A stretch of 22,574 nucleotides of DNA. Source: a virus. Both the position numbers and the translations under genes were made by a program. Position 1 is the stretch's first letter. Each line of letters starts with the position of its first letter. This document shows positions 21,226-22,574 of this stretch, in pieces. The stretch is from IMG/VR virus record IMGVR_UViG_3300035698_006941, positions 1 through 22,574 of that record; one strand, 5' to 3'. The notes under the pieces are model-generated. The model did not search any database. It saw only the letters and a program-made list of their open reading frames with translations, and was not told the origin of the DNA.

Positions 21226-21468
21226 TACCGGCGCCTCGCGGAAATCAGGGGCGGAGACGATGTTCCAGAGCACGCTCTCACAGAGGACGATGCCGCGCCG
21301 TGGACCTACTGCAACGTCGCTAATGTCAGCAACGTCTTCGGTGGTCGTAGCAATTGGATTGAGGACGAAAGAGGACACGTTGTCCTCGAAAACGTTGGCC
21401 ACATAGACGGCCCTCGTATCGTGCGCGCCATTAACGAAATGGCGCGGCGCGACAACATAATCTCATAA
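21226..21468 (+). pseudogene. Open frame without start codon; probable 5'-broken small phage gene
   Basis: The frame is open from 21226 to TAA 21466-21468 (80 residues). It reads like protein (EDDAAPWTYCNVANVSNVFG, then SNWIEDERGHVVLENVGHID and PRIVRAINEMARRDN) yet has no ATG, GTG or TTG before its last 20 codons. It ends 20 bases before the next gene, as an operon member would. ATG 21192 in another frame (MPYYIHRRLR) might be the detached start, requiring a frameshift. Competing readings are an ATG at 21260 with a GGAG box but Ser/Thr-rich, shadow-like coding, and an antisense frame at 21190-21402. The true gene is uncertain. Confidence 0.4.
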
Positions 21469-21470
21469 CT

Positions 21471-21483
21471 GCAACGGAGCCCC
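21471..21483 (+). repeat. Duplicated translation-start box GCAACGGAGCCCC (copy 1)
   Basis: An identical 13-mer occurs at 21871-21883, exactly 400 bp away. Each starts 18 bases before an ATGAC start and supplies the GGAG ribosome site. The two small genes thus share a duplicated initiation region. Confidence 0.7.
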
Positions 21484-21488
21484 ATCGA

Positions 21489-21854
21489 ATGACTGACGTG
21501 AAAGCAATACTTGAAGCATCAATCAAGGCCGAGGTCATCAAGGCTGTCAACAATACGCCGGAGCTTATTGATAAGTTGGTAGCGGCTGCATTGGAAAAGC
21601 CATTTGAGACTGGACGGAACAGCTACGAAAAACTGCCATACCTCGATCATATCGTTGGCGAAGAAATACGCAGGGTAGCACGCGATATCGTCCACGGAGT
21701 TGTAACATCTCGATCTGACGTAATTCGGGAGGCGGTGCGTAGTCGGTTTTCGGAAGATGACCTAGTAAACAGTTTTGCTGACGCGCTAATAAAATCGGCG
21801 AGTGAGGATTGGCGCATTAACGTCCGGTTCGAAACCGTCAAAGATCAGTTTTAA
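21489..21854 (+). CDS. Hypothetical helical phage protein, 121 aa
   Basis: ATG 21489 with GGAG 11 bases upstream. The 121-residue product is predicted almost all helical (VKAILEASIKAEVIKAVNNTPELIDKLVAAALEKPFETG, then YLDHIVGEEIRRVARDIVHGVV). GC content and codon choice are visibly lower than in the replication operon, suggesting separate acquisition. Unrecognised. Helical phage proteins of this type are often of unknown function near integrases. Confidence 0.7.
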   Translation: MTDVKAILEASIKAEVIKAVNNTPELIDKLVAAALEKPFETGRNSYEKLPYLDHIVGEEIRRVARDIVHGVVTSRSDVIREAVRSRFSEDDLVNSFADALIKSASEDWRINVRFETVKDQF

Positions 21855-21870
21855 TAAGCACAAACAGCTG

Positions 21871-21883
21871 GCAACGGAGCCCC
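21871..21883 (+). repeat. Duplicated translation-start box GCAACGGAGCCCC (copy 2)
   Basis: Second copy of the 13-mer at 21471-21483, placed identically (18 bases) before the ATG of the 41-residue gene. Confidence 0.7.
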
Positions 21884-21888
21884 GAACG

Positions 21889-22014
21889 ATGACCGTTCTG
21901 ACATACGAAGAAGAATGCTCAGCAATTTGGCGGCGCATCGAGCGTGGCGAGATCACAGAATTGCAGGGCAAAATCATGGTCTTGCAAATCATCCACAGAC
22001 GAGCTGGAAATTGA
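21889..22014 (+). CDS. Small hypothetical protein, 41 aa
   Basis: ATG 21889 follows the duplicated start box. The 41-residue product is MTVLTYEEECSAIWRRIERG then EITELQGKIMVLQIIHRRAGN, one or two amphipathic helices. Unrecognised. The conserved initiation region, shared with the preceding gene, supports translation. It converges with the integrase, whose stop lies 6 bases away. Confidence 0.6.
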   Translation: MTVLTYEEECSAIWRRIERGEITELQGKIMVLQIIHRRAGN

Positions 22015-22020
22015 GGCCGG

Positions 22021-22518
22021 CTATTCCGACAGCCACACGGGCACATCGAACGCCGCCCGCGCCACCCACTCAGCTAGTACGCTGAGCGGGTAGCCTTCGC
22101 CGTATGCGGGCTTGCGCGAGGCGTGCCCCATAAGTGCGTCCATGATCTCCTCGGGGCACTGTGCGGCCCGCAGGCGGTCTTTAAACGTATGACGTAGCGA
22201 GTAGAGCGAGTGTGCAGGCGTGGGCAGTAGGCTGTTCTCCGCTAGGTACGCCCCGAGCGCCGTCGTCAGTTGGTTGTGCTTGCGGGCGTACCGCACCGGC
22301 CCGTCCGGCATCGAGCGCATAGCGGCCAGCGCACTACCACACAGCGGCACGCGCCGCGCTGATCCCTTAGTCTTGAGCCCGTCCGTCAACGCCAGATGCG
22401 GCACCGGATCGTCGATCTCGATATTCTCGCGCCGTAAGAACGCGACCTCGATCGTCCGCAGCGCGGACAGTAAGATGAGGGGATTATCTGACGTGAGCCA
22501 AGATGGATTTTTTGGAAG
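22021..22518 (-). pseudogene. Tyrosine recombinase (integrase) catalytic domain, N-terminus missing
   Basis: The minus frame is open from TAG 22021-22023 to about 22518, where TGA (22519-22521) ends it upstream. It encodes a tyrosine-integrase catalytic domain: DNPLILLSALRTIEVAFLRR (Arg I), LKTKGSARRVPL (Lys), YSLRHTFKDRL (box II Arg), ALMGHASRKPAYGEGYPL (His and Tyr). This resembles the Burkholderia/Pseudomonas-type phage integrases. About 180 N-terminal residues (arm-binding and core-binding domains) are absent, and no good start codon exists in the open part. At about 22500 the composition turns AT-rich. Either the gene is truncated at a junction or the assembly is chimeric. As it stands it could not be a complete integrase. 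Confidence 0.8.
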
Positions 22519-22545
22519 TCATTGAAAACAAAAAGGAGAACTAAG

Positions 22546-22574
22546 ATGCCAAAATGGATCAAAGACGAAAACGG
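22546..22574 (+). CDS. Start of a new AT-rich gene (partial)
   Basis: ATG 22546 follows AAAAGGAGAACTAAG, a strong ribosome site, and begins MPKWIKDEN before the window ends. A short frame ending DFLEVIENKKEN (ATG 22503 to TAA 22544) directly precedes it. The DNA is about 35 percent GC, unlike the rest of the window. The first residues resemble small proteins found near phage structural genes, but too little is visible to assign it. Confidence 0.5.

Overview
This window is most of the non-structural half of a temperate, tailed (siphovirus-like) bacteriophage or prophage with high GC content. The signs are an HK97-type portal, a PBSX-type large terminase and a small terminase, a dense replication and recombination cassette, a CI-like repressor beside a divergent immunity region, and a tyrosine integrase. 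Promoters look sigma70-like (TTGAC-N17-TACTGT) and most genes have AGGAG-type ribosome sites, so a high-GC Gram-negative host is the most economical guess. The sequence does not fix the host. No rRNA, tRNA, complete IS element or CRISPR array was recognised.

Layout. 1-3023 (minus): portal (runs off the left edge), TerL, TerS. 3113-3448 (minus): one small unknown gene. 3449-3921: non-coding, packed with GCGGGACGG repeats and TTGAAC palindromes, a candidate replication origin. 3922-6051 (minus): a primase-polymerase/RepA-type helicase fusion. 6142-6232: divergent promoters. 6268-7945 (plus): five small genes, including a DUF2786-like protein and a one-helix membrane peptide. 7927-9111 (minus): a four-helix membrane protein with a coiled coil and a C-terminal helix-turn-helix (HTH). 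9324-10061 (plus): the repressor. 10150-10754: two small genes around a terminator and an array of operator-like sites. 10943-20125 (plus): a long, tightly overlapping replication/nucleotide operon: Ala-rich protein, RecB-like Fe-S nuclease (DUF2800), ssDNA-binding protein (DUF2815), PolA-type DNA polymerase with proofreading domain, VRR-NUC nuclease, SNF2-like helicase, a gutted DNA methyltransferase, a metallophosphoesterase, a dATP/dGTP pyrophosphohydrolase-like protein and a cupin-like protein. 20229-21121 (minus): an inactive resolvase-like DNA-binding protein and two small genes. 21226-22014 (plus): small lower-GC genes. 22021-22518 (minus): an integrase missing its N-terminal half, which abuts about 70 bp of AT-rich DNA of different character.

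How it fits together. The primase-helicase would open and prime the adjacent repeat-rich region. The polymerase, SSB, SNF2 helicase and nucleases would carry out synthesis and recombination. The most interesting signal is regulatory. Five promoters, serving TerS, the 3113 gene, primase, repressor and the 10524 gene, share one element (consensus CGCGAG joined to a TA-starting -10 box), always in the same phase relative to the -10 box, usually with a second or inverted half-site upstream. One regulator, plausibly the repressor at 9324 whose own promoter carries the element, could therefore control replication, packaging and lysogeny together. Other oddities are a repressor lacking the S24 Ser/Lys dyad, a methyltransferase with two internal deletions that keeps its overlap with the next gene, and the composition break inside the integrase.
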